A stretch of 64,000 nucleotides of DNA from CALECP01 sp964389925 (GCA_964389925.1 CAYMGE010000013.1:1-64000); one strand, 5' to 3'. Shown: positions 1 to 9,526, numbered from the stretch's first letter. Numbers and translations are program-made. Notes: generated by a model not told the origin, from the sequence alone.

Positions 1-40
1 CCCCGCCCTAAAGCGACGGGGTTTCCACGGGCTAAAGCCC
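1..40. repeat. Small GC-rich hairpin repeat upstream of the aminotransferase
   Basis: Two small inverted repeats sit side by side: CCCCG (1-5) pairs with CGGGG (17-21), and GGGCT (29-33) pairs with AGCCC (36-40). They lie just before the aminotransferase start. The look is that of a dispersed intergenic palindrome rather than a terminator, since no T-run follows. The full extent to the left is outside the window. Confidence 0.4.
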
Positions 41-48
41 AAAGAGCT

Positions 49-1299
49 ATGAACATTTTTGAACGATTAGAATCAGAAGTCCGCAGTTATAGTCGTGCAT
101 TTCCCGCTGTTTTTAGCCAAGCACAAGGTGCTAGATTAACCGATGTTGATGGAAATCAATACATCGACTTTTTCTCTGGAGCTGGCGTGAATAACTATGG
201 ACACAACAACCCGCGAATGCGCGATGCGATCATTGCCTATATGCAGAATGATGGCATTACGCACAGCCTCGATATGGCGACCGTTGCCAAACAAACTTTT
301 TTAGAGACGTTTGAACGACTTATCATGCAGCCGCGAGGCTTGGATTACAAAGTACAGTTTACAGGGCCGACAGGGACAAACGCGGTTGAGGCGGCCGTCA
401 AAATTGCCCGTAAGGTGACAGGGCGAACCAACATCATTGCGTTTACGAGCGGGTATCATGGGTTGACAGCTGGGGCATTGGCAATGACGGCCAACCCACA
501 TTTTCGTCACCCTGCTTTCCCGCGCACGCGCGACGTGACGTTTATGCCGTTTGATGGCTTTTTGGGTGAAGAGGTCGATACAGTTGCCTATTTACGCGCA
601 TTTTTGGAGTCTACGAACAGTGGCATTGACAAGCCCGCCGCCGTTATTTTAGAGACAGTGCAGGCAGAAGGCGGGATCAACGTCGCACGGTCGGGTTGGT
701 TGCAAGCGTTGGCAGAACTGTGCCGCGAAATGGAAATACTGTTAATTATTGACGACATTCAAGTTGGCAACGGCCGCACAGGAGATTACTTTAGCTTTGA
801 AGCGGCGGGACTCTCGCCCGACATCGTGACACTCTCGAAGGCGATTGGCGGCTATGGGTTGCCAATGTCAATCGTTTTGCTCAAGCCAGAGATAGACCAG
901 TGGAAGCCAGCCGAACACACAGGCACATTTCGCGGTAATAATTTGGCGTTTGTGGCGGGGACAGAGGCGTTGCGTTATTGGGAATCGGCCGATTTCGGCA
1001 ACGACATCAAGCGTAAAAGCGAAGTGATCCGTGATTCGTTACACGCCTTTCAAGCTGAATTTCCGCAACTGGAGTTGCAAGTGCGAGGGCGCGGGATGAT
1101 CTACGGCTTAGAAATCCCCGATGTGGCGATTGCAAACGCCGTTAAGCCAAACTTGTTCAAACGTGGGTTAATTATGGAAGGGTGTGGCGAACACGATCAC
1201 GTGTTGAAATTCTTGCCCCCGCTCATCATTGAAGACGACTTACTACAGCAAGGATTAGAAATTGTCGGCGCAAGCCTCACCTCTGTGCTCAATGCTTAA
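49..1299 (+). CDS. ectB: EctB-type diaminobutyrate--2-oxoglutarate aminotransferase
   Basis: A class III PLP-dependent aminotransferase of 416 residues that should convert aspartate semialdehyde plus glutamate to L-2,4-diaminobutyrate. The N-terminal run with FERLESEVRSYSR, the GPTGTNAVEAA phosphate-binding segment and the FTSGYHG motif match the EctB/DABA-transaminase subfamily closely. The Schiff-base lysine is K264 in TLSKAIGGYG, and the DDIQ motif with the cofactor-ring Asp precedes it. Length is typical. The start is the first ATG after a short hairpin. It overlaps the following thioesterase gene by 8 bases, so the two are probably co-transcribed. EctA and EctC are not in the window, so diaminobutyrate may be a building block for the NRPS; an ectoine operon lying to the left cannot be excluded. 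Confidence 0.85.
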   Translation: MNIFERLESEVRSYSRAFPAVFSQAQGARLTDVDGNQYIDFFSGAGVNNYGHNNPRMRDAIIAYMQNDGITHSLDMATVAKQTFLETFERLIMQPRGLDYKVQFTGPTGTNAVEAAVKIARKVTGRTNIIAFTSGYHGLTAGALAMTANPHFRHPAFPRTRDVTFMPFDGFLGEEVDTVAYLRAFLESTNSGIDKPAAVILETVQAEGGINVARSGWLQALAELCREMEILLIIDDIQVGNGRTGDYFSFEAAGLSPDIVTLSKAIGGYGLPMSIVLLKPEIDQWKPAEHTGTFRGNNLAFVAGTEALRYWESADFGNDIKRKSEVIRDSLHAFQAEFPQLELQVRGRGMIYGLEIPDVAIANAVKPNLFKRGLIMEGCGEHDHVLKFLPPLIIEDDLLQQGLEIVGASLTSVLNA

Positions 1300-2071
1300 A
1301 TCAATACACAAAACACCTGCCCCACGCGACGCATGGGTCGTTTGCGCCAAACCAAAACCATACGCGACGTTGCGCCTCTTTTGTTTCACCTATGCTGGCG
1401 GTGGCACAGCATTTTTTAATAGTTGGACAAAGCAATTACCACCCAGTGTCGAACTGTGTCCAATTCGTATGCCCGGACGCGAAAGCCGTCTACGCGAACG
1501 ACCATATACGCGCATTACAGACCTTGTGCCGCCTTTGACCACAGCATTGTTGCCATTTTTGGATCGGCCGTTTGCCTTTTACGGGCATAGTTTGGGTGCG
1601 TTGGTGAGTTTTGAGACAGTACGTCAACTGCGCCGTCTGGGACAACCATTACCTGAGACACTGCTTGTGTCTGGCTGTCGTGCGCCACAAGTCGCCGATT
1701 CAGACCCACCGATCTATCACCTGAACGATGCAGAATTTATCGACGGCATTCGTAAGCTGAAGGGAACGCCAGAGCAGGTGTTGCAAAATCGGGAACTGCT
1801 CAGTTTGGTTATGCCATTGTTGCGAGCTGATTTTGAGGCGAGTTCGACCTACGATTACGTCGCCGAGCCTGTCTTGCCACTACCGATTGTGGCTTTTAGC
1901 GGGGATGCTGATGAAAAAGCGTTGCCAGATGCGGTCGCACAGTGGGAGGCACAAACAGACGCGGCGTTTACCCATCATGCGCTGGCGGGAGAACATTTCT
2001 TTTTGCATGAACCAGCGTTTATGGTGGGGTTTTCGGCCGAAATAAAAAAGATCACAAACGCGCTTCGATAA
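1292..2071 (+). CDS. Type II thioesterase (NRPS/PKS editing)
   Basis: An alpha/beta hydrolase of 259 residues of the GrsT/SrfD type II thioesterase family, which removes wrong acyl groups from stalled carrier domains. The nucleophile is S100 in YGHSLGALVSFE, the acid is in the SGDADE turn and the catalytic His is in GEHFFLHEP near the C-terminus. The ATG at 1292 is preferred over an upstream TTG at 1262, because the family begins just before the RLFCFTYAGGG strand. It overlaps the aminotransferase stop and its own stop overlaps the tail of the antisense glycosyltransferase by 20 bases. A second enzyme of this family lies at 23798; the two are clearly different in sequence. Confidence 0.88.
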   Translation: MLKSIHKTPAPRDAWVVCAKPKPYATLRLFCFTYAGGGTAFFNSWTKQLPPSVELCPIRMPGRESRLRERPYTRITDLVPPLTTALLPFLDRPFAFYGHSLGALVSFETVRQLRRLGQPLPETLLVSGCRAPQVADSDPPIYHLNDAEFIDGIRKLKGTPEQVLQNRELLSLVMPLLRADFEASSTYDYVAEPVLPLPIVAFSGDADEKALPDAVAQWEAQTDAAFTHHALAGEHFFLHEPAFMVGFSAEIKKITNALR

Positions 2072-3281
2072 AGCGCACCGCTGTTCCAACCCCATCCTCA
2101 GACGCAATTTGACGTTGCACTTGTGCCACACGGTTGCGAATAGAGTCGTCTGTGACAGCCGTGTGGATCGCCTCTGCTAGTCGCTCTGCTGTCACCTCTT
2201 TCTGGGGGATTGCGCGTGGCCCCCAACCGCGCTCATGCACGATTTTGCCCCAGAAAAATTGGTCTGTTACAAAGGGACACAGCACGCTGGGCTTGCCAAA
2301 ACGCAAGCCTGCGGCTGTCGTTCCTGCGCCGCCATGATGCACAACGGCTGACACATGTGGAAATAGTGCTTCGTGCGGCACGCTTTCGAGCGCGAGGATT
2401 TCGGAGGGCAGGGTTTGTTGAGTCAATCCCCCCCAACCAGTTGCCAGTACAGCGCGTTGCCCTGTCTTCTGAACCGCCTCAATCACGGCTGCTGTCAATT
2501 GTGCAGGATCGCCGCCCACCATACTGCCAAAACCAATGTAGATAGGCGTGGGGTCTTGGGCGAGAAAGGTTTGTAGTTCGGCCGATAATTCTGTCTCTTG
2601 CGCTGGCAAAAACCAATACCCTGCGGCAAGTGTCTCGGTCGGCCAATCTGCTGGCGAAGGCAAAACGGATTGACTGTAGCTGTAAACAATTGGAACACGC
2701 CGACCATCACTGCGTTGCCAATAGTTGTGCCATTTGCGCGGCGTGATCCCCAATGTCGTCTCTGTCCAGCTTTTTATATCTTTATACGCCGCACGCCAAG
2801 AGAGCCGATACAATTGATAGCTCAACCGATTGTTCCAGCCCAGTCGTGGTGCGCCAATCAGCGGAAAGGCCGATGTGGGCGACATATTTGGCATGACAGA
2901 ACTCATAACAGCGGGGATATTCAGTTTGTCCGCGATATGATAGGCTGGGGTGAGCATCGTGTCGTAGATCAGGAGATCGACACCTTGTTGGGCGGCTTGC
3001 CAGCAATCGTCGAGCATCGGCCGAATCAGCGTGTCAAATGACGCTTCATCATGCTCTTTTTCCGTTTGCATCGCCTGCTTGCCCGTCTCTGTATTCAAAA
3101 ACTGGCGCAAATTCAATCGCAACGGAGCAAACGCGATCCCTTTTGTGACAATAGAAGCCTCAAACGTATGATCTGCGCCTAACGTCACATGATGTCCCGC
3201 TCGTTTCAAGCCGAGCGCAAGCGCAATCAACGGCTGTACATCACCGCGTGTCCCATAGGATAAGATGAGAATGCGTCCCAT
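2052..3281 (-). CDS. MGT/UGT-type glycosyltransferase (GT-B fold)
   Basis: A 409-residue GT1-family transferase of the macrolide/sterol glucosyltransferase type. The N-terminal half begins with the SYGTRGDVQPLIALA acceptor-domain motif. The C-terminal half has the nucleotide-sugar motif HHGGAGTTAAGL followed by CPFVTDQFFWG. These enzymes move a sugar from an NDP-sugar to small-molecule acceptors, so decoration of the NRPS/PKS product is plausible, but the acceptor cannot be read from sequence. It runs convergently to the thioesterase with a 20-base tail overlap and is therefore its own transcription unit. Length is complete for the family. Confidence 0.85.
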   Translation of the reverse strand: MGRILILSYGTRGDVQPLIALALGLKRAGHHVTLGADHTFEASIVTKGIAFAPLRLNLRQFLNTETGKQAMQTEKEHDEASFDTLIRPMLDDCWQAAQQGVDLLIYDTMLTPAYHIADKLNIPAVMSSVMPNMSPTSAFPLIGAPRLGWNNRLSYQLYRLSWRAAYKDIKSWTETTLGITPRKWHNYWQRSDGRRVPIVYSYSQSVLPSPADWPTETLAAGYWFLPAQETELSAELQTFLAQDPTPIYIGFGSMVGGDPAQLTAAVIEAVQKTGQRAVLATGWGGLTQQTLPSEILALESVPHEALFPHVSAVVHHGGAGTTAAGLRFGKPSVLCPFVTDQFFWGKIVHERGWGPRAIPQKEVTAERLAEAIHTAVTDDSIRNRVAQVQRQIASEDGVGTAVRFIEARL

Positions 3282-3349
3282 AGATATATTTAGAAGTTAC
3301 GTCGTTGAGGGTCAAAGAGGCGCGTTTTTGCTTATTTCAAGCAATGAGA

Positions 3350-3381
3350 AAAAACAAAAATAGTCAGCATGAGCTGACTAT
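3350..3381 (-). terminator. Rho-independent terminator for the two small membrane-peptide genes
   Basis: A perfect 9-bp inverted repeat, ATAGTCAGC (3360-3368) with GCTGACTAT (3373-3381) and a 4-base loop, is followed on the minus strand by a T-rich run (A-rich 3350-3360 on the plus strand). It lies 45 bases past the stop of the 29-codon gene and is oriented to end transcription coming from it. Confidence 0.8.
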
Positions 3382-3426
3382 CTGAGTGTTATTGATACCA
3401 TCAAATTAGATGGATTATTTAACAGT

Positions 3427-3516
3427 TTAACCAGTGAGCTGGCTTTGCTTGGATCGTTTGCCAAAGTAGTAGCCAATTCCGCCAGATACAGTCATATAGA
3501 TGATTAAGCTCAGCAT
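3427..3516 (-). CDS. 29-residue putative membrane peptide
   Basis: A very short gene encoding MLSLIIYMTV followed by SGGIGYYFGKRSK and a short polar tail. It is one hydrophobic helix ending in a glycine/tyrosine-rich stretch and a basic cluster, as in a single-pass membrane peptide with a cytoplasmic C-terminus. Support for translation: an AGGAG ribosome site about 7 bases before the ATG, a terminator just downstream, and a neighbour (3565-3633) that ends its helix in the same G-Y-Y-x-G-(K/R)-R pattern. I do not recognise the family. Function is unknown. Confidence 0.6.
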   Translation of the reverse strand: MLSLIIYMTVSGGIGYYFGKRSKQSQLTG

Positions 3517-3564
3517 GTGATTGCTCCTGTAAGTGTAAGTTGATTTGCGTTTGTTCGCGCTTTA

Positions 3565-3633
3565 TTATGCACGTCTGCCAATATAATAACCCAGTAATGC
3601 GGCTAATACCATAAGAATAATCAAGTTTGTCAT
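3565..3633 (-). CDS. 22-residue putative membrane peptide
   Basis: A tiny gene encoding MTNLIILMVLAALLGYYIGRRA, written here as N-terminal MTNLIILMV, then LAALLGYYIGRRA. It is almost wholly one transmembrane helix capped by GYYIGRR. A GGAG ribosome site stands 8 bases before the ATG, and the 29-residue peptide with the same GYYxG(K/R)R ending follows about 50 bases downstream on the same strand. The shared motif, two ribosome sites and a shared terminator make chance unlikely. No family recognised; it could be a regulator of a membrane complex or a signal or toxin peptide, all unproven. Confidence 0.58.
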   Translation of the reverse strand: MTNLIILMVLAALLGYYIGRRA

Positions 3634-4454
3634 AGTGAATGCTCCATTTAAGTTTCTTTTAAGTATATCATATTTTTAGCCGCGACTGTCGTTCTATAGT
3701 TGCCCCATTGTCAAGATAAAAAATCAGGTAATGTAAGCTTCATAGCTAAGTTGGCTATGCTGCCCAAGCTGACCAACTCTGCTTCTGGCGCAATCTTCTA
3801 CCAGAGGTTGGAACCTGCGGGAATCGCTGTTCAGCCTCTCATTTTGGCTGCCAACTTTGAGGCTACCGCTTGGTATGGGGTCGAAAACCCCTCTGAAATA
3901 GGCTCAAAACGAAAGTGATATGTAGCTAGATGTTCAAGAACAGTTCTAAACATTTTGCCGTTGCTCGCCACATGTAAGGTGGTACAATTTATGTAAGTTT
4001 TGCTGTAAGTCTAACAATACCCTTACCAATCAGGATTCACAATTCTAGGAGATTACATCACATTATTAAGATAGCTTGATGAACATACTGCTTGTTGGCC
4101 TTATCCTCCAAAAATAGGTTTGAAACATCGGTTCTGTGGATTATTCAGTGGTATAAGTAGTGATAAACGATGTTTGTGCCACGATCTCAACAGGCCTTTA
4201 AGAAGTTGGTGAAGGTATTAGACCGAAGGAGGTACTTTGTTGAGAATATAGTTTTGTCCACAACTGCTCGTACCAAATTGCCATTATTCTGATGCAATTT
4301 ATCGCTTAGAAATTGTCAGTTCTATGAATATGGTAGAATTCAAAACATGGAATACGTTCAACAACCATCTTAACTTATCCAAATCACTGGATAATACAAA
4401 GCTGAGGTCAGTTTGACTCAGCAAACACTGAAAGTTAGTTTAGGAGATGATATT
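3634..4454. other. 821-bp AT-rich gap with no confident gene
   Basis: This stretch is visibly richer in A+T than the rest of the window. It should hold the promoter of the two small antisense genes (a TATGAT-like box on the minus strand at 3667-3672) and the promoter and leader of the large surface protein. A 72-codon frame at 3700-3918 begins with TTG, has no ribosome site and no recognisable domain, so I do not call it a gene. No TCGGCCGA octamer occurs here. Confidence 0.4.
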
Positions 4455-7400
4455 ATGTCAATTTCGCTCAATAAATTAAGTGGCAGGCTACTCATACTTA
4501 TAGCCATGTCACTATCAGTCCTTGTTGCAGTTGCATTTGCGGCCGCACAAGTCAGCGCCGACACTGAGACGGCCTCAGGGAGTAGAAATATATCTTCTGC
4601 ATCACTGTACGGTACGCAAGTAAATGTCCCAATACTGGGACCAGCAGCCTGTTTCCCTGCACTTAGTAGAAGTGCTTATACAGTAGGGGATTTTACAGGT
4701 GGAGCACCACAGATCGCCACGCTTGAATTTCGTGTTGATAATGACGGAATTTTTATTGATGCAGAACATGTCGAACAAGTTCTGCTGAGTTTACCTACTG
4801 GTTGGACTTGGAATAATGGCCAAGGAGATGCGACCGACACCTTCCCAATACCACAGAATCCCATATTTAAAGGGATGGGAACGGATGGTGTTGAGATCAA
4901 TGGCTTGTCCGTGTCTGATGGACATACTTGGGACTTCTCAATTGATGTAAGCATTCCAGCTAGTTTTGGTTGGGACCCCAGCGTGCCCTCTGTGCGTGGC
5001 TTAACATATCAGTTGGAAGGTGATGCTGCACCCGGAACGAGCGCACCGCACTTCACAATAGGAGAAGCTTATGTAAGCAATTGCGAATTACCCCCAGAAC
5101 TTGATGTATCGAAAACGGTTGATCCAGCAGCAAATAATAATTTTGGCGACGAACTCACCTACGTCATTTCTGCTACAAACAACCAAGCAACACTTGCACG
5201 CAATGTTGAGGTCTTCGATATATTTCCATCTGAGGTGACAGACATCAGTTGTAACTGTGTGATTGCGCCAACAAGTGACATCCCAGTTCCTTACAGTGTA
5301 ACAGAGAGTGATTCTGGACCGTACGATGATGCTACGCAGCAAATTGTCACAACAACATACAAAATCGTTGTAAATTCTGTGCCAAGCAATGCTCTAGTTG
5401 ATCTGACGGCTCCAGCACCACAATCTCAGATTACACTGACGGTTGACACATCTGCAGTCACAACGGGTCGCCCTGGCGACATTGACTTTGTTGTGTTGAC
5501 AGGTCCCGACAACACAGTTTATGACTTGGGAGATATATTTGATGAGGAAAATACCTCAGTGGAAACAGAGGTAATTAATCTTGGAACACTTGCTCCGCAA
5601 CCAACCGAGTTTAATGGTGTGTGGAGTCTAGAGATTGCAGAGACGGATGCGTCGCAGGCTCAAGCAGGGTCTGACGGTAATTTGACATTCGAGCTTGGCA
5701 TTCATTACACGCTTCCCCAAGCACCAGCGGATTGTAGTAACTTTGATGACGCATTGGTGGGTAATACGCTCAACTATACGATCCCAGAATTGGCACCAGA
5801 CCGTGAAGCACGAATCTCATGTGAGACAACGATTCAAGATTTGTTGACTGTCAGCAAGTGGGCTGTCGTTGGTGACAAAATGGTCACAGATATTATTACC
5901 AACTCTAACACATTCAACACGAGCGGTGACGAAGAACCCACCTTCCATATCTCAGCTACTAACCAGACAGCGGCACCGATCCAAATTACGTCTGTAGCGG
6001 ATGTTGTTGACTTCGCAGGTCCGCTTGCCGATGTACCTTGTGTGGCTATTACTCAGGGTATACTACAGTCAAACGGCTCAACCTTTGTTTTACCTAATAG
6101 CTTGCCTGCAGGAGATACTGTTCGCTTCACATGCCAACTGCCACCAAACAACTTCATAGCAGATTTCACCAATAAAGCCACGGTGAACACAAGTTACAGC
6201 TTCATCAACCAAGCTACCATCACCAACCTCCCAGATGTTGAAACACCATCTGCTACGGTGAGCGATGTCGCTGGTGTTGCGACCATGGCTGGTAATGTTG
6301 TTGCTGATGTGATTGTCGAGAAAAGTTCGGGAATTACCAATCAGAGCAGTGCGGGCACTAGTACATCTCTGGATTGGGACCTCGGTGAGTCGATTACCTA
6401 TAGCGTTGTCATTAGCAACTACAGCCAACTCGATGGTACTGTTGTTATTCAGGACAATCTGCCGTTCAGCGACGATCAGACATGTGGAGTGGATGTCTTC
6501 CCGTCCAATCCTAGGATGGGTACAACTACCTTAACAAATGCTGTCGCTGCGGGAATTCCAGAGTATAACGCTGCCATGCCTCCATCGCTTACGCGCAATG
6601 TGACGCTTGCAACAGGTGTCAGCACAGCTCTTGTAAGTGGGGTGCAATTAACAGACGTCGCTATCAACCATGAATTTTTGGGTGATCTGAATATTCAATT
6701 GGTTAGCCCATCTGGAAAGCGACTGACGATCTTGAATCAAGCTGGACTGGCTGGTCACAATCCCGGCGGTACTGGTAGCGACTCGAACTTTGTCCGCCCT
6801 CAACCAATCAGCTACGCAGATGGTGGTGCTGATGGTCCTGCTGAATTGATCGGTGTTGCAACTGCTGGCGGCGGTGATGTTCAATCTGGTGAATATTCTC
6901 CCAGTCCAGATGGCGACCCCAACTCAGATATCAGCTCTTTTGCTGGGTTTGTTGATGAACCTGCCAACGGTCAATGGTCTGTCATCTTCACCGATTTGAG
7001 TACAGGTGTTACTGGTAGGTTCTTCGAATACGAGCTGGTCATTGAGTGGTATGAAGGGCCAGTTGCCGCAGATGTGACAGCAGGCCAGCTACGTGATGGC
7101 TATGAAGTTTCTCTTCAGAAACTCGGCGGCTATGCGACGGTGGAATGTGAAGCATCCCCATCGATTGATATTGAATTGGCGAAGAATCCACCAACGCAAA
7201 ACGTTGGCCCCGGCGAGCAGATTGAGTTTAGCGTAACGGTTACAAACACGGGACATGTACCGCTTGCGCGGATTGTGACAACTGATGTCCAATTCCCAGG
7301 TTGTAACTTTGATTCTTTTGTCCTTCCAGGCTTTACCACCCTAAGACATGGTGAGTCCTACACATATACTTGTACGGATAACACGCCATCGGGTAACTAT

Positions 7401-9440
7401 ACTAACACAATGACCGTTGTAGGTTATCTTGGTAACGGCTCGGGTAATTTGTCCAACACAGCCAGTGCGGAGATCCTCAACGCTTGGCCACCCCGTCGTG
7501 ATCAGGACGCTGGTATACGACTTGCCCCCCCCATCGTTGAGGACACAGCTACCGCTACTGTCGTCGTTGGTGAGCCGACACTTACGCTTGATGTGAACAA
7601 GGAATTGGCTCCGAATCCCGGAACGCAGCCTGGTGAGACGTTAGGCTACACAATTACGGTCAAAAACACGGGCAACGTTGAAGGGCTGATTTCGATTACG
7701 GATGATTATCTGGATGTTGGCACAGGCCAATGTATGTCATTTGAATCTGCTACGGGCAATCCAACAAATAATTCAGCTGATAGTAAAGTGACATGGTCGA
7801 ATATACCTCTACTAGCAGGTGATGAGTATGTTGCAGTTATCAACTTCACGCTGGATGTTGCACTAGACAAGGTCGGCTGTCCTAACGAGGTAATCGTTGT
7901 AGGTACTAACCCTGATGCAGGTGTCGTGACTGAGATTGCACGTTATGTACCGCAAGACATTCCACCGACGAACGCAGAAGTTTGCGTGACATTGCAAGGT
8001 GCGCGCACAGCCGGTCAAGGTGAAGCAATTGATTGGGAACTACGCTCTACAGCGGATGGTAGCGTTCTGTCTAATGGCTCGGCCGTGACAAGTGCGACAG
8101 ACAATGGCGACGGCACTTCGACAGGATGCTTCGATGTCGAAGGTATAGTTGACGACACGTATGATGTATACATCATCGGAGACTATGACGATCCGAACGG
8201 TGACGTACTCGGCGTATTGGCTGAAGATGTTGTACTTACGTCATCTGTAGATTTGACCAGCGTAATCCTCTTGGAGGGTGACGCTAATGATGATAATCAG
8301 GTTCGGTCTTCTGACCTTGGCATCTGGGCAGGTGAATTCTTGCAAAATGGGGATGGTCTTGCGGCCGACTTCAACGAAGATGATAAGGTAAGAGCTTCTG
8401 ATCTTGCACTCTGGCAGGCGAACTTCTTCGAAGACGGCGTGCGTGCATTCTTTGCAGGTGCAACTGCTAGTCGCAGCGCACAAGCTGAGACGATCCGCGT
8501 TGTTCCCAATGCGGCGACAGTTGATGTGGGTGAATCGGCCGATATGACAGTTCAAGCTGACTTTGGAAGCAACACATACAACATCGTTCAAGTGAAGATG
8601 ACGTACGACGCTTCAAAAGTTGCCGTTAGCAACATCGAGGCCGCTGCTGGCTTGACTATACAGGTCGACGCAAGCACGGCGGGAACAATCTTGGTTGTTA
8701 TGACGGGCAGCGTTACAGGCAGCGGGGTTGACTTGTTGACATTCGACGTAACAGGTGTTGCGGAAGGTTCTGCAATGTTTGAGTTCGTCGCTGGTGACGT
8801 AGTCGGTGAGGATGGCACATTGGCTTATCTTGGTGCAAATCCACAGGCATTTGCAGGAGCCTCCAACCCGAGCATAACAGTTATAGGACCGGGAACGGCG
8901 GTGATCGGCATATCAGCTATTGCAGCAGACCCCTCTGTTGAGATAGGTATGATGAATACCGTCACTGTACAAGGTAACTTCGGTGCCAATGAATACAACC
9001 TCACGCAGGTAGTAATGACATACGATCCCGTAGTAGCTTCAGTTAGTAACATCACTGCTGCACCGGGTTTGACTATACAAGCTGATACCAGTGCTGCTGG
9101 CAAGATTTTTGTAGTCATGACCGGAAATGTGACAGGCACTATGGATCTGTTGACCTTTGATGTGAAGGGTGAAGCAAGCGGCCCAGTGATGCTTGAGTTT
9201 GTTGACGGTGATGTGAGCGACGAGGACGGTACATTGGCCTATGCGGGTGCTGCACCACGCACGTTCACCACTGCAACAAGCACTGAAGTAACAGTTATCA
9301 CGCCAACAGCCGTTGGCATGTCAGATGTTGCAACGCAACAAGCACAAGGTGCGTTAGTGCCGATTATGCTCATCTTGGTAGGATTTACCCTAGCCACAGG
9401 CTACATCTGGCTTAACGATCGTCGTCACTTGTCTGACTAA
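4455..9440 (+). CDS. Large secreted surface protein: DUF11, P-domain, dockerin, cohesin-like repeats, C-terminal anchor
   Basis: A 1661-residue exported protein. The ATG at 4455 has an AGGAG site 8 bases upstream and starts a good signal peptide (hydrophobic core about residues 11-32, cut near VSADT). Then come DUF11-type Ig-like repeats starting near residues 216, 619, 904 and 1042, each with the E-x-(I/L)-x-(Y/F)-x-(I/V) pattern. A proprotein-convertase P-like domain lies at about 716-866, with a second P-like segment near 310-420. A type I dockerin pair (GDANDDNQVRSSDL and DFNEDDKVRASDL) sits at about 1275-1330, followed by two cohesin-like domains (about 1349-1474 and 1482-1612). A transmembrane helix and RR tail at 1631-1652 anchor it. 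Dockerin plus cohesin in one chain suggests self-assembly or a surface scaffold. No enzymatic domain is seen. Confidence 0.85.
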   Translation: MSISLNKLSGRLLILIAMSLSVLVAVAFAAAQVSADTETASGSRNISSASLYGTQVNVPILGPAACFPALSRSAYTVGDFTGGAPQIATLEFRVDNDGIFIDAEHVEQVLLSLPTGWTWNNGQGDATDTFPIPQNPIFKGMGTDGVEINGLSVSDGHTWDFSIDVSIPASFGWDPSVPSVRGLTYQLEGDAAPGTSAPHFTIGEAYVSNCELPPELDVSKTVDPAANNNFGDELTYVISATNNQATLARNVEVFDIFPSEVTDISCNCVIAPTSDIPVPYSVTESDSGPYDDATQQIVTTTYKIVVNSVPSNALVDLTAPAPQSQITLTVDTSAVTTGRPGDIDFVVLTGPDNTVYDLGDIFDEENTSVETEVINLGTLAPQPTEFNGVWSLEIAETDASQAQAGSDGNLTFELGIHYTLPQAPADCSNFDDALVGNTLNYTIPELAPDREARISCETTIQDLLTVSKWAVVGDKMVTDIITNSNTFNTSGDEEPTFHISATNQTAAPIQITSVADVVDFAGPLADVPCVAITQGILQSNGSTFVLPNSLPAGDTVRFTCQLPPNNFIADFTNKATVNTSYSFINQATITNLPDVETPSATVSDVAGVATMAGNVVADVIVEKSSGITNQSSAGTSTSLDWDLGESITYSVVISNYSQLDGTVVIQDNLPFSDDQTCGVDVFPSNPRMGTTTLTNAVAAGIPEYNAAMPPSLTRNVTLATGVSTALVSGVQLTDVAINHEFLGDLNIQLVSPSGKRLTILNQAGLAGHNPGGTGSDSNFVRPQPISYADGGADGPAELIGVATAGGGDVQSGEYSPSPDGDPNSDISSFAGFVDEPANGQWSVIFTDLSTGVTGRFFEYELVIEWYEGPVAADVTAGQLRDGYEVSLQKLGGYATVECEASPSIDIELAKNPPTQNVGPGEQIEFSVTVTNTGHVPLARIVTTDVQFPGCNFDSFVLPGFTTLRHGESYTYTCTDNTPSGNYTNTMTVVGYLGNGSGNLSNTASAEILNAWPPRRDQDAGIRLAPPIVEDTATATVVVGEPTLTLDVNKELAPNPGTQPGETLGYTITVKNTGNVEGLISITDDYLDVGTGQCMSFESATGNPTNNSADSKVTWSNIPLLAGDEYVAVINFTLDVALDKVGCPNEVIVVGTNPDAGVVTEIARYVPQDIPPTNAEVCVTLQGARTAGQGEAIDWELRSTADGSVLSNGSAVTSATDNGDGTSTGCFDVEGIVDDTYDVYIIGDYDDPNGDVLGVLAEDVVLTSSVDLTSVILLEGDANDDNQVRSSDLGIWAGEFLQNGDGLAADFNEDDKVRASDLALWQANFFEDGVRAFFAGATASRSAQAETIRVVPNAATVDVGESADMTVQADFGSNTYNIVQVKMTYDASKVAVSNIEAAAGLTIQVDASTAGTILVVMTGSVTGSGVDLLTFDVTGVAEGSAMFEFVAGDVVGEDGTLAYLGANPQAFAGASNPSITVIGPGTAVIGISAIAADPSVEIGMMNTVTVQGNFGANEYNLTQVVMTYDPVVASVSNITAAPGLTIQADTSAAGKIFVVMTGNVTGTMDLLTFDVKGEASGPVMLEFVDGDVSDEDGTLAYAGAAPRTFTTATSTEVTVITPTAVGMSDVATQQAQGALVPIMLILVGFTLATGYIWLNDRRHLSD

Positions 9441-9526
9441 CATTGAGAGGTGAGAATCGTCAATCGGCCGAGAAACAATAGTTTGTCAGTCGGTTGATAC
9501 TTCTCGCTGTTAGCGTAATTCAAAAC

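Noticed and set aside
3700..3918. 72-codon frame in the AT-rich gap
   Set aside because: Non-ATG start, no ribosome site, no domain; the region reads as a leader or spacer.
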